A stretch of 64,000 bases of DNA. It comes from Halocaridina rubra (taxonomy: Eukaryota; Arthropoda; Malacostraca; Decapoda; Atyidae). Shown one piece after another: positions 32,341 through 43,315 of the stretch. The DNA is taken from the NCBI GenBank assembly GCA_037179515.1, contig JAXCGZ010021127.1, positions 1 through 64,000 on the forward strand, read 5' to 3'. Positions within the stretch are counted from its first letter, which is position 1. Every line of letters starts with the position of its first letter. The translations under genes were made by a program, and so were the position numbers. The notes below the pieces were generated by a model. The model saw only the letters and a program-made list of their open reading frames with translations. It had not been told where the DNA came from and did no database searches.

Positions 32341-33390
32341 CATCTACTTTAACTCATGCACTACGGTTTTGTAGACTCTGCTTGATCCATGAGAGAAGGT
32401 TACCTTTGATTTGCTTTGGACCGAGAGCTGAGAGTATTGCCGGAACATTGGCTAGTTCAAAGACCTTCTCTAGGTATAGAAAAACGATGTATCCAAGACA
32501 GTTGCTGATAAATGATAGCATGGAGGCTATGCATTCTGGGAAGGGTGGGCATTTCCAGCGGACTCTGTTAAGTACCATCTTTTCTGCCGTCTTGCTCAGG
32601 CACCTTAGGAGGGAGATGGGGCGAGGGTTGTCAGGGTCCTGTGGTTTTCGGATGGGCTGAATGTCTGCTCTGTTCCATGAGGCTGGTCTGACTCTTTGTG
32701 TGTATGTCGAATTGAGAGAGCAGAGCAAGCTCCCCTTGGGGCAAAATATTTTGAATCATTGTGTATGTGATTCTATCAGTACCTGGGGCTGTGTTCTTGG
32801 AGTTTTTGCTTATGCTTAGTGGCTCAGTCAGAGAGAATGGAGCATCTGTTTCGTCTTCAGTGTTGATGGCCTCTTCTATATCTTCCCATCTTGCAGTGTT
32901 GAGGTCCTGAAGAGTTGTTCTGGTGGTGATGGGGAGCTGGTTGGAGCTTGCTCTATCCGCGAATTTGACGGAGAGTTCTTCTGCTGCCCTGCTAGGATTC
33001 CTGTGGGGGATGATTTTAGGAGGTTTTCCTTTAGCAAAGGAGTTAATGCTCCTCCACATCTGGCCCACAGAGGTGTGAGCATCCAGGGTGGAACACCACT
33101 CTAGCCATTTTTTCCTCTTAATGTTGCGTGTCTCTTCATGGACATGTTCTTTGACTGCCTGGAGAGTGTAGTAGGAGTCTTCAGTGCGACGTTTCCTGTG
33201 CATTTTCCGGATGACGTTGAGCCGGTGATTGAGTTCTTTAACTCTGTCACAGTAGTACCATCTGTCCCGATGAGTGGTGTGTTGTGGTTTGCAGAGGGGG
33301 ATGGAGAAGTTTGATGCAGCTTGCAGGGCACTGACTAGCTCGGCCTCTGCTTGGTCGATGTCTTTGGATGGTGTGTAGGCTGCAAACCAA
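32272..33390 (-). pseudogene. family B ORF2: spacer and reverse transcriptase
   Basis: The spacer includes MHRKRRTEDSYYTLQAVKEH (32,631-33,203). RT follows: SKNTAPGTDRITYTMIQN, PISLLRCLSKTAEKMVLNRV and motif A as LEKVFELANVPA (the usual D-L-E-K-A-F, here altered). Near 32,290-32,320 lie NGTPQGGILSPFLFN (motif B) and, at about 32,195-32,215, the intact box FNYADDFALVTIGD (motif C). A frame change near 32,650-32,700 and another near 32,350-32,500 interrupt it. Confidence 0.85.
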
Positions 33391-33404
33391 TTGCTGAGGT
33401 GCTC

Positions 33405-34121
33405 CTAGAATCGGCCCCAGTAGGCCTTCTTGAAATTCCATCGAGGGGGAGGAGCAGGGATTTGGAAGATTTCAGGAACTGGCAGCGTGAGATGGATCCC
33501 GTAGTGGTCGCTTGTGACCAGGGGATGAACTCTCCATGTGGCATCTTGCTTTAGGGAGTTGGAGACAAAGGTGAGGTCCAGTATTCCACCTCTGTCATGT
33601 GTTGGCTCATGATTGTTGAGAAGGGAGACGTCTTCTTGGTCATCCAGCAGGCTCATGATGTGTCTGCCTGCAGCACAGGGGCGCTCATACTTGAATCTTG
33701 GATGGTGCGCATTGAAGTCGCCTCATATTACCAAGTCACGATGACTGGCTAGCCCGAAGAGGGTAGTCAGATCTAAGCCACCATCCTGTGGTTTTTATAT
33801 GTTGTACAGATCTATGCAGCTGCCCTGAAGTTTGATATTGACAGCAAGGTCATGGACATCTTCGCCGCAGTGGACTGATCAGGTTATTTCCTTGGCTAAT
33901 AGGTTTTTCCTGATGAAGGTGGCGCTGCCTCTGTTCTCCCCTGGAGACCAGTTCTGGTAGAATCCTTTGTATCCTGAGATTTTTGGATTGTTTTGCTCTG
34001 TGCACAGGGTTTCTTTAACCATGATGACATCTATGTTGTCAGCCTTGGCAATGCCTTCAAGATGTTGTACCTTGTGTCTGAGACCCTGGGCATTCCAGTG
34101 TAGAATCCCAAGATTAGTCAT
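33405..34121 (-). pseudogene. family B ORF2: APE-type endonuclease
   Basis: ORF2 starts with ATG at about 34,121 (MTNLGILHWNAQGLRHK), overlapping the ORF1 stop. VKETLCTEQN holds the catalytic Glu region. GDFNAHH should lie near 33,710 but the frame is broken there. The 3' part, 33,405-33,656, ends in SDHYGIHLTL with the catalytic Asp-His intact, followed by PAPPPRWNFKKA. Confidence 0.85.
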
Positions 34122-34129
34122 CTTGATGA

Positions 34130-35639
34130 TTTAAGGAGGTGGAGGTGGTAGGAGTGGTGGGTTGTTGAGGCTGGTGGTGGTTCTGGAGACGAGGGCATGG
34201 ACGACAGTTAAGTGGGCTACTTCGACGACTTGATTGTATGCATCTTGAGGAGAGGCTCCGGTAGCAAGGAGTCGGACGGCTGCCTGCATGGCTTGAATAA
34301 TAATGTTGGTGAGCTCATTTACTGTGGAGAGGGTTTGCTGTTGGGAAGAGGAGGCAGAGGAAGGTGTCTGGATAGGCTGTTGAGGTGTGGGGGTATGGGA
34401 TGTAAGTCTAGGGTCCCGGGACCTGGTGTGGTGAGTGGATGTGTGTGTGCTCTGAGTGTTGCATGTGACTGTATTGTGTGTTTGAGTGTTGCATGGGGTG
34501 GAGGTGTTGGTGTGTTTGTTGCAAGAGGGGGTGGTAGGGTTGTGAGTGTTGTGTGGGGGGATGGTAGGAGTGTGAGTGTTGTATGATGTGGTAGATGGAA
34601 ACTGTAGAAGGTGTGATCTGTGTGTTAGGAGCTGGGTTGGTGTTGTGTGGTGGGTTTTGGGTGGGGAGGTTAGGTGTGAGTGGGGCAGGAAGGGGCCTTT
34701 GCCAAGAATTGGAGGTGGGGGGAGGAGATGGGGTGAAGTTGGAGGTGGTGTGATTGGTGACAGGGGCAGAGGGAGGGACTCTTTGAGGAATCCTCTTCAG
34801 CCTTTCTGGGCAGCGGTTGTTCCATGCGTGATGGTTTCCTTTACAGTTTGGGCAGTTGGCAACTGTTGCTTCATTGGCCTTGAATTTGTTGAGGCAGCGG
34901 TTGTTCCATGCGTGATGGTTTCCTTTACAGTTTGGGCAGTTGGCAACTGTTGCTTCATTGGCCTTGAATTTGTTGAGGCAGCGGTCAGTGGAATGTCTCC
35001 CACTGCAGATTGCACATCTCTCTGTTGGAGATGGTAAGTATTTCTACTGGTGCCCAAATCTTTGACTCCGGAAACATCTCAGTGGTTCAGGAGTGTAGTC
35101 TCTTATGTTGACTTTGCCCCAGATGCCGAGGTTTACTTGCGAAGGGGGTGGACCACAGATGTGGACCAGAACTTGTTTTGAGGGGACAGTTTGGCCCTCT
35201 ATTTTGGAGGAGCAACATGAGGCAGCCGTAATATACGTTTGCTTGGTTAGCAGGTCAAATGACCAAGCAACAGGGAAGGCAATGAGGATGTATTTTCTTA
35301 ATTTTTGGGCAGGGTTCATCTTTGCCAAGTGAGGTGAGTTGAGGCTGCAGATCTTCTCTACGGCTTCTGCTGAGGATGGGTGGATGATAAATTCACCCTG
35401 TACATTAGGCTTCATTTTGCAGCCAAACTCGGTGAGTTGGTCTTCCAACTCTCTGATTAGGTCATATGCCTCCTTAGTGGAAGGAGTCTGAACTTTGAAC
35501 TTTGATATGGGCTATCTATCGGTCTTTGGGGCTGGGGGGGAACTGGGGCAGCAGCACTTACATGGCTACTGCCAGAGGCCGTCCTTGGGCTCTTCTTTCC
35601 CACAACCATCCACCCCTCTTGAGAGGGGACGAGTTCCAT
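34130..35639 (-). pseudogene. family B ORF1, with duplicated zinc knuckle
   Basis: From 35,639: MELVPSQEGWMVVGKKSPR, then the domain with EDQLTEFGCKMKPN and IIHPSSAEAVEKICSLN (35,044-35,448), then CFRSQRFGHQ (first knuckle; second Cys changed to Ser). Knuckles of the form CPNCKGNHHAWNNRC follow, present twice because of an exact 84-bp tandem duplication at 34,810-34,977. A Pro/Thr/His-rich segment (34,400-34,700) and the C-terminal part ending ATGACTAA near 34,115-34,121 complete it. Frameshifts occur in the first knuckle and in the Pro/Thr-rich region. Confidence 0.88.
34810..34977 (-). repeat. exact 84-bp tandem duplication inside ORF1 (2 units)
   Basis: 34,810-34,893 and 34,894-34,977 are identical; 84 = 28 codons, so the frame is kept. 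Each unit spans KFKANEATVANCPNCKGNHH plus AWNNRC. Copies at 10,064-10,501 and 55,406-55,678 have one unit. Confidence 0.95.
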
Positions 35640-36485
35640 TTCCCCCTCTGGGGGGGAGCAGGAGAAGCGGCAGAGGCCATGACTAACAACTAGTCATGGA
35701 TATCACAGATTTCACAAGGTATATATCACTTTCACTGTTTGTCAATTTCGCTTAATAAAATATTGTGGCCTTGTGGCTGGATCACTTCACTTAATTGGAA
35801 CACTACAACTCTTTATCACTAAAACAGTCTTCTATCTTTCTTCCCAACTCTCGTGGGAGAGGGGAGTGCAAACATAAATTGTGCTCAGCACCACGTGTTT
35901 TTTTTATTTCTCTTCTCAGCTCTCTAAAGAGAGGGAAAAACAAACAGAATAAATGCAATGTTGAAATTTGAACACTTTCTATAGAATTATGGAACACACA
36001 ATAATGTGTGTTCAACCAAACAAAACAACACAAAAGCACAAAAAAACAACAAAACAAGGCAATCTTTCTGTTTCTCTCTTTGGCTCTCGTGAGAGAGGAA
36101 GAAAAGAAAACAGAGATACATAGGTTGTTTTTTTTTCCTTGTAGAAACTTCCACCTCAGATCATGGGATGGAGCGAAGGAGGAGAATTCACTTCACTGGT
36201 AGGAAGAGGCTTCAACTACCTATCACAAAAGAGATAAAAACAAATTAGAAACCTGAACACTTTCTCCCTTTTTCTTCCCAACTCTTATAAAAGAGAGAGA
36301 AGAGCAGGCAAAAATATTTGGGGTATATGACACACACAGTCACTTGTTTTCACTAAAACAAAAACGGGAACACAAAACAAAATAAAAACAATCTTTGCTT
36401 CTTTTTCTGGCTCTCGTGAGAGAGGAGGAAAAGAGGACAGAGATACTCAGGCAGGTCCTATCACTACTGGAGCTGGAACCAGACT
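35640..36485 (-). mobile_element. family B 5' UTR with five short palindromic stem-loops
   Basis: Non-coding leader. Palindromes with CTCTNNNNNNAGAG-type arms sit at 35,848-35,861, 35,920-35,933, 36,084-36,097, 36,282-36,295 and 36,411-36,424, each in a similar context (TTTCTT before, GGAA(A)A after). The 5' terminus (CAGTCTGG...) matches the copy ending at 11,793. Confidence 0.75.
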
Positions 36486-37530
36486 GAGAAGAAGATGTTG
36501 GTCATTTCTCAGCGTAAAATATCGGCCATACAGATGGACTTCAAATTTCTTTATGGCCCAATATGCTGCCAGAGCTTCTTTTCCACAGTGGAGTAATTCT
36601 GCTCTGCAGGACGAAACCTGTGGCTTGCATATCGCACTGAAGCTTGAGTTGTCCAATCGGGTTTGCAAGAGCACGGCACCCCGGCCTTCGTCTGAGACGT
36701 CGGTCTGCAAGCTAAAGGGAAAATCGGTATTTACCAGTTGGAATACTGGCTCACCCACCAATGCTTCTCGGAGCATGAAAAATGCTTTCTCCGCCTCGTC
36801 CATCCATTGGACAGGGGAGGTTCTACCTCGCTTTGAGGAGGTCATTTGCTGCAAATTTGCAATGATAGCATAAAAGTGTGGGATGAACAGTTGATAGTAG
36901 CCGACGCTACCTAGGAATTATCTCAGTTGAGTGACAGTAGCAGGTTACTCCATATCCTTATCCTGTAAAGGGGACATAACTCCTTCTCCGACCAAGTGGC
37001 CGAGATTCTGCAATTGTGTGAACCAAGCTCGCATTTGGAAGGCTTTAAATGATGTCCATGCTGGTTAAAATGAGCAAGAACTCTATGAAAAGTTGCAAGG
37101 TAGAATGACTAATCCTGAGACTGCACCAGGATGTCGTCTATAAACCATGAAATATTGTCGAGGTCCTGCAATACTGTCCTCATGTGTCAGTTGAAGCAGC
37201 AAGGGGCATTCACCATATCAAAAGGCATGACCCTGGACTGGTACAGACCATATCTTGTGGAAAAGGCTGTTAGAGGCATGTTACTCCTGCTCAGCAGGAC
37301 TAGTCAAAATCCACTGGCAAAATCCAAATTGGACAGGTAGCTGGCTCGGGAGAGCAATGAGAAAATATGCTCGGCATTGGCAATGGGCTCTTCATCAAAG
37401 ATAGTGCGGGAGTTAAATTTACAACAGTCAATGCATAACCTGTGACTGCCATCTTGCTTACGTACTGCCATTAACGGCAAATACCAAGGCAAAATGCTCT
37501 TTTCAACTATTCCGAGGCGACCCAAGCATT
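36486..37530 (-). pseudogene. G1 reverse transcriptase (C-terminal part) and RNase H
   Basis: 37,304-37,530 carries DGSHRLCIDCCKFNSRTIF, FSLLSRASYLSNLDFASGF (motif A, L-D-F-A). Around 37,130-37,160 DNISWFIDDILV supplies the catalytic F-x-D-D box. The region then has TSPVQWMDEAEKAFFMLREA and RNase H words FSLQTDVSDEGRGAVLL and KEALAAYWAIKKFEVHLYGR at 36,447-36,854 (their last bases overlap the B junction). The frame is broken several times. RNase H continues at 30,246 beyond the B insertion. In this element RT lies downstream of integrase, unlike ordinary Ty3/gypsy. Confidence 0.85.
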
Positions 37531-38349
37531 TTTTTTTCTTTGATGTTCTCCCTTGAGGGTGAGCGGACCTTCCCTTTTTGGCCCGCAGGTGGGGTAAGAT
37601 TTTGTTGACTGGATGTAGTATTTGCTCTTTAGGGTGAATGGGCTTTACTATTTTGGCGTGGAGGTGGGGTGAAATCTGGTTATTGTTGGTGGTATTCAAT
37701 CTTGAGGGCAATCGGATTTTCCTATTTTGGCCCGCAGGTGAGGTTGCGCAAAACTGTAAAGATAGCGGAAAACATAAGTGTTCAGTTGATGATTATTAGT
37801 TTCCATCAAACAATTTAATGAATTCCTATATTGGTGGTGAGAGAGAATTATTACATAGTTATCTTGTTGGAGGTTATTGACTGATGATATTTAGTAGACT
37901 GTTCATGTACTTGTTTGATGCTAGTCTGATTATGGAGCTAGCAATATGAAGGGCATTTGGATCTTCGTTGGATGCTGCGGGGGCACCAGTTTTCCGTCGA
38001 ATTTCTGAAAAGGAATCACATTCGAGAATGTAGTGGAGCAGTGGATGTGGTGAGGCTACCTGGCAGAAGGTGCATTCCCTGATGATATCAGCCACTATTG
38101 GCCAGGTGCACTTGTACCCGAGTCTCAGATGGTACACATTGACCCCCGTGCTTCGTCGAAGATTCTTAGACAGGGTGATCTGCTGAAGATCATTGGAGGC
38201 TTTGTACCACCAGATGGAGGGGGAGCCAATGTCTGTGCTCACGTTATGTTTAGTTATTAAGACGTTAAGGAGTGACTTGGTGGCTTTGGTTTTTATCTGT
38301 TGAATCCCAGGAGGCAGAGATATTTGGATTTCTGCTCTAAGAGTGGCTT
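37531..38349 (-). mobile_element. short family B copy (ORF2 C terminus + 3' UTR)
   Basis: 5'-truncated in RNase H at QATLRAEIQISL, continuing through ECTFCQVASPHPLLHYILEC to LLNIISQ (37,874-38,350). The 3' UTR has three units and an A-rich tail (complement of 37,529-37,541). It is inserted in G1 RT between LPHQLYVQLKADLE and GIVEKSILPW. The first residues of the 172-codon frame ending at 38,392 are G1 sequence, not B. Confidence 0.88.
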
Positions 38350-40140
38350 CAAGATCTGCCTTCAGCTGTACATATAGCTGGTGGGGAAGCATAGGAATGC
38401 CAAAATGGCTCTGGGTCAGTCAATCTGACATGATGCTCAAGGGTAGCGGTAGTGCCTGGGAGGTCATTGAATATGTTCTCGTAGTCCTCTAATAGCTTGC
38501 TCAGCTATTCCCGTTGACTCGGTTGCAGTCTGGATAATGCAATCACTAACACTTTCCTTTTGGTGTGTGGGAATAACAGGATCCTTACCATCATCAAAAG
38601 ATAAGGTTACGTCTTCAAGTGCGAGGGCAGGGGCTGCGGCCAGAGTGGTTTCTTCTGAAAAACTCCACACCTGTAAGTCTGTCTCTACTGCCAGGGAGGA
38701 GTCTTCCAATATAGGAGGTAAGAGGTGGCTATAATGGAGCACTTGTGTTGCTACTGCCTCGAAGGTAATGTTGATGCTGAGGGCACCTGTTGGGATTTCT
38801 GAGAGTCCAAGCACAGCATCACTATGGGCCTCCAGGTCCTCATGATACAGCTTCAGCTGATTAGTGTGGTATTTTCGGTTGTTGCCATCAACATTGAACA
38901 CATTATAGTCGGGAGTCACACGAGTATCTGTTGGAAGAAGCAACAGAGCTTGATATCCGAGTGTCAGGGCACAACACAGGGCATGCTTGTCAAAAAGGAA
39001 CTAGGCAGTCTGCTTGTGACCCTTAATGGTTAATTGTGCAGTTTTCCAGGCCTTTTTGAGGTGGGACGAACACCTCAAAATATACTCATGGACGTCCCTA
39101 TCGTCATCCTTGATGGTAGGCAAGTCCCACTTTCTGCCAAGAATTCCACTTGGCCTCTAACCTTATGACCAAAATCAGCTTGAAAGGTGAGCATCCAGTA
39201 GTGTCATGGGGTGTGTCTCTGTAGGAGAAAAGTGCAGCGGGGACATCCTTGTCCCACTGCCTGGATATATATATCATTAGCTTGCGCAAACATTGCTTCA
39301 ATGTCCCATTATAGCGTTCACATACTCCATTTGATTGGGCATGATAGACACTCATACAAATGTGCTTCATTTTTAAAAGGTTACAGAAAGCCTCAAAGTT
39401 CCTACTTGTAAACTGACTTCCATTGTCAGAAGTGACCTGCTCAGGAAAGCCGACCCTGGAGCAGATTTCCAATAGGGCTTGAGCGACTGCTTCTGTCATG
39501 ATAGAAGATAGCAGCACGGCATCTAGGTATCTTGTTGCCAGGTTGACTTATACCAGGAGGAACAGTTGCCCTGTGGATAAAGCTGAGTTAATAGAACTTA
39601 ATATGTCAATAGCGAACTTGGAAAATGGCTCTGTTTAGAGCTAAGTTATGCCTATGCAGACATTTCGGTATCAGTGCCATAGATGTGGATTGACAGATGG
39701 GCCAAGAGCCCATGTATCTGTCTACCTCAACGTACATGTTTGCCCATGCAAAAGCCTTCTGAAGGACATGCCAAGTTTTTGCTTTGCCTCTTTATCTACT
39801 CAAAGGTAAATGGTGTGCCACGTACATAAAATGGCAATGCAACGAAGAGGGCATCACCAACTATTTAAGCGTGTGGCAATCTTTGGTCACATCCCTACGA
39901 AGGACTCCATCTTCAAGTGGGTAAGTGATCTGGCCTCCTCCTCTCACCATAAAGGTTCTTCCTTTGGTGACCTGTTGCATCCAGCGTTTGAGGCTGGGGC
40001 AGTCGTGCTGCAGATTGGCGAAGTCCAAACGTGACTTCAGCGGCTCTAGAGGTGCATCATCTGGTAAAGGAGGAGGACACTCTCCACGTTCCACATTACG
40101 GGTACTAACTATGGCATAGTTTATTGAGTCAGTCGGAGAA
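38350..40140 (-). pseudogene. G1 integrase (zinc-binding, core, C-terminal) and linker to RT
   Basis: Order on the minus strand: PPPLPDDAPLEPLKS and the pre-integrase domain (39,860-40,140), the H2C2 region around 39,700-39,800 (WAKCPGRCPG-type decayed), then the core at 39,104-39,517 with SDNGSQFTSRNFEAF and SNGVCERYNGTLKQ (catalytic Asp and Glu; the first Asp-L-A-T-R-Y part is frameshifted near 39,520-39,550). The C-terminal piece is at 38,464-38,943 (NVFNVDGNNRKYHTNQLKLY), where about 40 bases of the GPY block are deleted. A 90-residue acidic linker follows, then RT. Integrase therefore precedes RT here. Defective. Confidence 0.88.
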
Positions 40141-40757
40141 TCGTCCTAATTCCTGGCATCAGAGCCAGTACTTCCTGCTGAAATGGCTTGTTCTGACTTC
40201 GCCCATGGGATGTTCCACTGAAAAATGTCCTCATGATAGATGTCAGCCTTGAAGATAGGAGCTAGGTTCAGTACCCGACCCAGCAAGACAGGGTACATAA
40301 GCCCAATCAATGCCATAGCTGCGGCTTTTCCCTTGTAGTATTTGCAATCCAGGTCAATGACTCAGCATCGTTGTATGTAAGGTTCTCCTTCAGCAACCCG
40401 CACATGAATGACTTTGCCTGTGAAATCTTCATCCCTGACGAATCTCTCGTCAACAAATATGCTACTGGTCCCTGTGTCGAGGGGTATCTCAGCTTCCACA
40501 CCATTTATGGTTCCAAGGCATTTATGGATCATCTTGGGATCATCATGTTCGACGGATTGCACATTGGCAAGTTTGTATGGTGGTTCCTTGGTGTTATCCT
40601 AGGTGGCCCTTTCAGGCCTTTTTTTATACGGCTGCAGTGAGAGTGGTGACTCTTAGACTTCGATTGAAAACCCTTGGAAGAAGGAGCAGGGTAATTGCAC
40701 ATGCCTCTGAACTGCTGAGGCTTAAGTCTTACTGAGTAGCCCTTCTTGAGTGAGTAC
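40141..40757 (-). pseudogene. G1 protease region
   Basis: 40,307-40,562 encodes INGVEAEIPLDTGTSSIFVD with the D-T-G active site of a retroviral-type aspartic protease, then ERFVRDEDFTGKVIHVRV. A frameshift near 40,360 separates DLDCKYYKGKAAAMALIG. It continues from gag to the right, where an A copy interrupts at 40,758. Confidence 0.8.
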
Positions 40758-42228
40758 CTAATTGCGATTACCTAATTGTGTTTACGGGAAAGAGCCACAA
40801 GCTCGTATCTTCCCGTCTCCTGATCGATCCATTTTCTACTTACTGATACTTATCATACCTGTCCTTAAAACTATGGATTGGGATAGCATTAACTACCTCC
40901 TCGCTTAGCCAATTCCAATTATCAACTACTCTTACACTGAAAAAGTATTTCCTTACATCCTGCAAAGAAGTTTTCTTACAAAGCTTCAAACTATGACCTC
41001 TAGTTCTAGAGCCTACCATATCAAAATATCGATCCCTATCCACTCTTTCATAACCATGAAGTAATTTAAAGACTGTCACCATATCCTCCCTCAATCTTCT
41101 AGCTTTGAGTGATGGTAAGTCTAACTCCCTCAGCCTCTCATCATAACTGAGACTGCGTATTTCTGGCACCAGTTTCGTGGCATGTCTTTGAACTTTTTCA
41201 AGCTTAGCTATGTGCTTTTTCAAGTGCGGATTCCAAAAGGGGGGCTGCATATTCGAGTTTTGGCCTCACATAGGTTGCATAAATATTTCTGAACATTTCC
41301 TTGTCCATGTGCCTGAAGGCTACCCTTACATTTGATAAGAATGCATATGCTGCCCTTACTATGCCATTTGTATGTATTTCTGGAGACAAATCTGCCCGTA
41401 TGTTTACTCCTAGATCTCTATCATTTTCTGTCTCTTGAAGTTGCACTCCAGTCACCGAGTAGTCAAGCCTGGGCCTTCTGGCATTTGTACCCATTCTCAT
41501 TACCTTACATTTTGAAGTTTTGAATTTCATTAGCCACTTTTCTGACCACTCATGCAGACTATTTAGATCTTCCTGAAGTTCTCTACTATTGTTCTCGTTT
41601 CCTACTTTCTTCACAATATTTGCATCATCTGCAAACATATTCATGAATGAATTTACAGACTCTGGTAGGTCATTTGCATATAGAAGGAACAAAAGTGGCC
41701 CTAAAGCTGAACCCTGTGGAACTCCACTACTAACTCTTCTCCATTCAGACACTGAGTGTCTTACTCTAACCCTCTGTTCCCTTCCTTCTAAGTAAGTTTT
41801 TATCCATTCCAAGATGTTTCCACCTATTCTAACCAGTGCTTGCAGCTTCCTAATAAGTCTCCCATGTGGAACAGTGTCAAATGCTTTCTGGAAGTCTAGG
41901 AATATGAAATCTGTCCAGCCCTCTCTTTCCTGTAAGATTCGGCTTACCTCATCATAAAATTCTAATAAGTTTGTTACTGTTGATCTACCTTCTCTGAAGC
42001 CATGTTGCCTCACTGACAAAAAGTTGAAGGATTCCAAGTGAAGAGAGATATGTTTCCTTAGCAGTTTCTCCATAACTTTGCAAACTATGCTGGTCAAGGA
42101 AACTGGTCTATAGTTCAGAGCCGTATCCCTCTTTCCCTTTTTGAAGATAGGTATCACATTTGATTGTTTCCAGCATCTTGGAATCTCCCCTGACTCCAGT
42201 GACTTTTTAAATATGATACTTAGTGCGT
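40758..42228 (-). mobile_element. family A copy inserted in G1 gag/pro region, 5'-truncated
   Basis: A copy truncated at ALSIIFKKSLESGEIPRCWK. Candidate 8-bp target duplications with one mismatch: GTGAGTAC at 40,750-40,757 and GTGGGTAC at 42,229-42,236. The tail (CAATTAGGTAATCG complement) is at 40,758-40,785. Removing the element rejoins G1 sequence colinear with 54,260-54,300 of G2. Confidence 0.88.
40840..42228 (-). pseudogene. family A RT, largely open
   Basis: The frame 41,204-42,367 covers the RT almost completely: NYRPVSLTSIVCKVMEKLL, QHGFREGRSTVTNLL, FIFLDFQKAFDTVPHG, SGVPQGSALGPLLFLLYAND and FADDANIVKK. It shifts near 41,240 (an extra G in a run), and the C terminus continues in 40,840-41,250. 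The first ~47 residues of the long frame are antisense G1 sequence. The Trp before SGVPQG is intact here (TGG), unlike the two TAG-bearing copies. Confidence 0.9.
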
Positions 42229-43315
42229 GTGGGTACATGACTGTAATAAGGCTTAGGAGTGTAAGGAGGATGATCTGGATGATTGAAATCCTGAGAAGGG
42301 CCCTTGTGCTTCCCAGTCCCGTGATCTTTCCTGTGAGAATCATGGCCTTCTGTGGGGGAGATGACACTCTTAGGATGAGCCTTGGGACCGGCTCTTCTTG
42401 CCCTCATAAGGTCACAGAGACATATTCCAGGCTGGTTGTGATGGAGGTACTCATGCACTGCAGCTAAATTTTTCTCGAAGTTGATCTCATCCTTAAGCTG
42501 GGTCTTTACATATACAACAACATCCATAGGGAAGTCATTGACAATTGAATCAAACATCAAGAACGGGTGCCACTACTCGTGAGGACACTTTACAACTTAC
42601 AACCAATCATTAAAGAGGCGAGCCTTGCGTTTGCCAGAGGCACTACAGTTCTCCTCCTTCAATGGGAAAGTGGAGACAAACCAAGCATGCCACTCAGCTG
42701 GCGAACAGTTCTCTGAGGAGTGGAGTGTTCGTTTAACTTTCTTGTAGTCCCTCAGTTGCCCGCAGTCGAATTCACTGACCAGGGAGAGCAGACGGGGTGG
42801 AATGGAGACGAGCAGCCAATGAGTCTTCTCAGAATCAGTGCCATCGTTAGCAGTGGCAAGACTTTCGAAAGAGCAGATATAAGTAGAGAGCAGTTGATTG
42901 CCGCCATCCTCGAATGTCCGTTTTGGGGGACCTCTCACGAGGCTGGTCCCCATTTTTGAGTGAAGCACCAATTTTAGGGATTCCAACTTTAATCCGAGCT
43001 AGTGCAAGCTCATGTTTTCGTCAGGCTTCATTACTTTCTTGTTTCACTTCTGCCTCATCCTGCTTGCGTGCTTTCCTCTCTAGCTGAGCTCGGCGTGCAA
43101 CACAAGGAGCTTCTCTCCGGACATGCTGCATCGCTCACCCAGAAGAAACAGCATGTCAATGTAACTGTCCCCATTGAATGTATTGATGATTTACTGTGAC
43201 TGCCAGTTTTCCATGGTGTTTCCTGTGACTGCCTGAGAGCCATGGTGGATTCCTGTGAAAGCCTGGTAGCCATGGTGCTTTACTATGACTGACTGGTAGC
43301 CATGGTGGTTTCCTG
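42229..43315 (-). pseudogene. G1 Gag
   Basis: Read from about 43,275: MATRLSQES-type start, a charged N-terminal stretch (ERKARKQDEAEVKQESNEA), then capsid-like sequence at 42,597-42,986 with STYICSFESLATA, SIPPRLLSLVSEFDCG and LRDYKKVKRTLHSSENCSPAEW, and 42,207-42,560 with SIVNDFPMDVVVYVKTQL. The C-terminal part is basic and His/Lys/Pro-rich (SHRKDHGTGKHKG) and I see no CCHC zinc knuckle. Frames change near 42,590, 42,990 and 43,050. Confidence 0.8.
43200..43315 (-). repeat. four ~30-bp tandem repeats, each with a Kozak-like ACCATGG
   Basis: The palindromic core CCATGG recurs at 43,211, 43,240, 43,270 and 43,300 (spacing 29, 30, 30). On the minus strand each gives AC(C)ACCATGGCT. The most upstream ATG opens a six-codon frame (M-A-T-S-Q-S-stop); the next reads through into Gag. 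Confidence 0.85.

Larger units (their letters stand above)
30247..36485 (-). mobile_element. family B element, near full length (5' UTR, ORF1, ORF2)
   Basis: The longest B copy. In minus-strand order: 5' UTR 36,485-35,640, ORF1 35,639-34,130, ORF2 34,121-30,484, 3' UTR to 30,247. It lies inside the RNase H coding end of G1. The 3' UTR ends after the second hairpin unit (CCCGCAAGAGCGA), without the third unit or an A-tail, unlike the copies at 2881 and 55,276. A secondary deletion at the 3' junction, which also removed some host G1 bases, is likely. Confidence 0.9.

Noticed and set aside
34212..34586. Gly/Val-rich plus-strand frames (also 55,808-56,233 minus)
   Set aside because: Antisense of the Pro/Thr-rich low-complexity part of family B ORF1.
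42229..42367. N-terminal ~47 residues of the 387-codon A frame
   Set aside because: These residues come from G1 gag sequence read through the junction, not from the A element.
43055..43273. 72-codon frame as a complete small protein
   Set aside because: It is the Gag N terminus of G1, running out of frame after the ACCATGG repeats.
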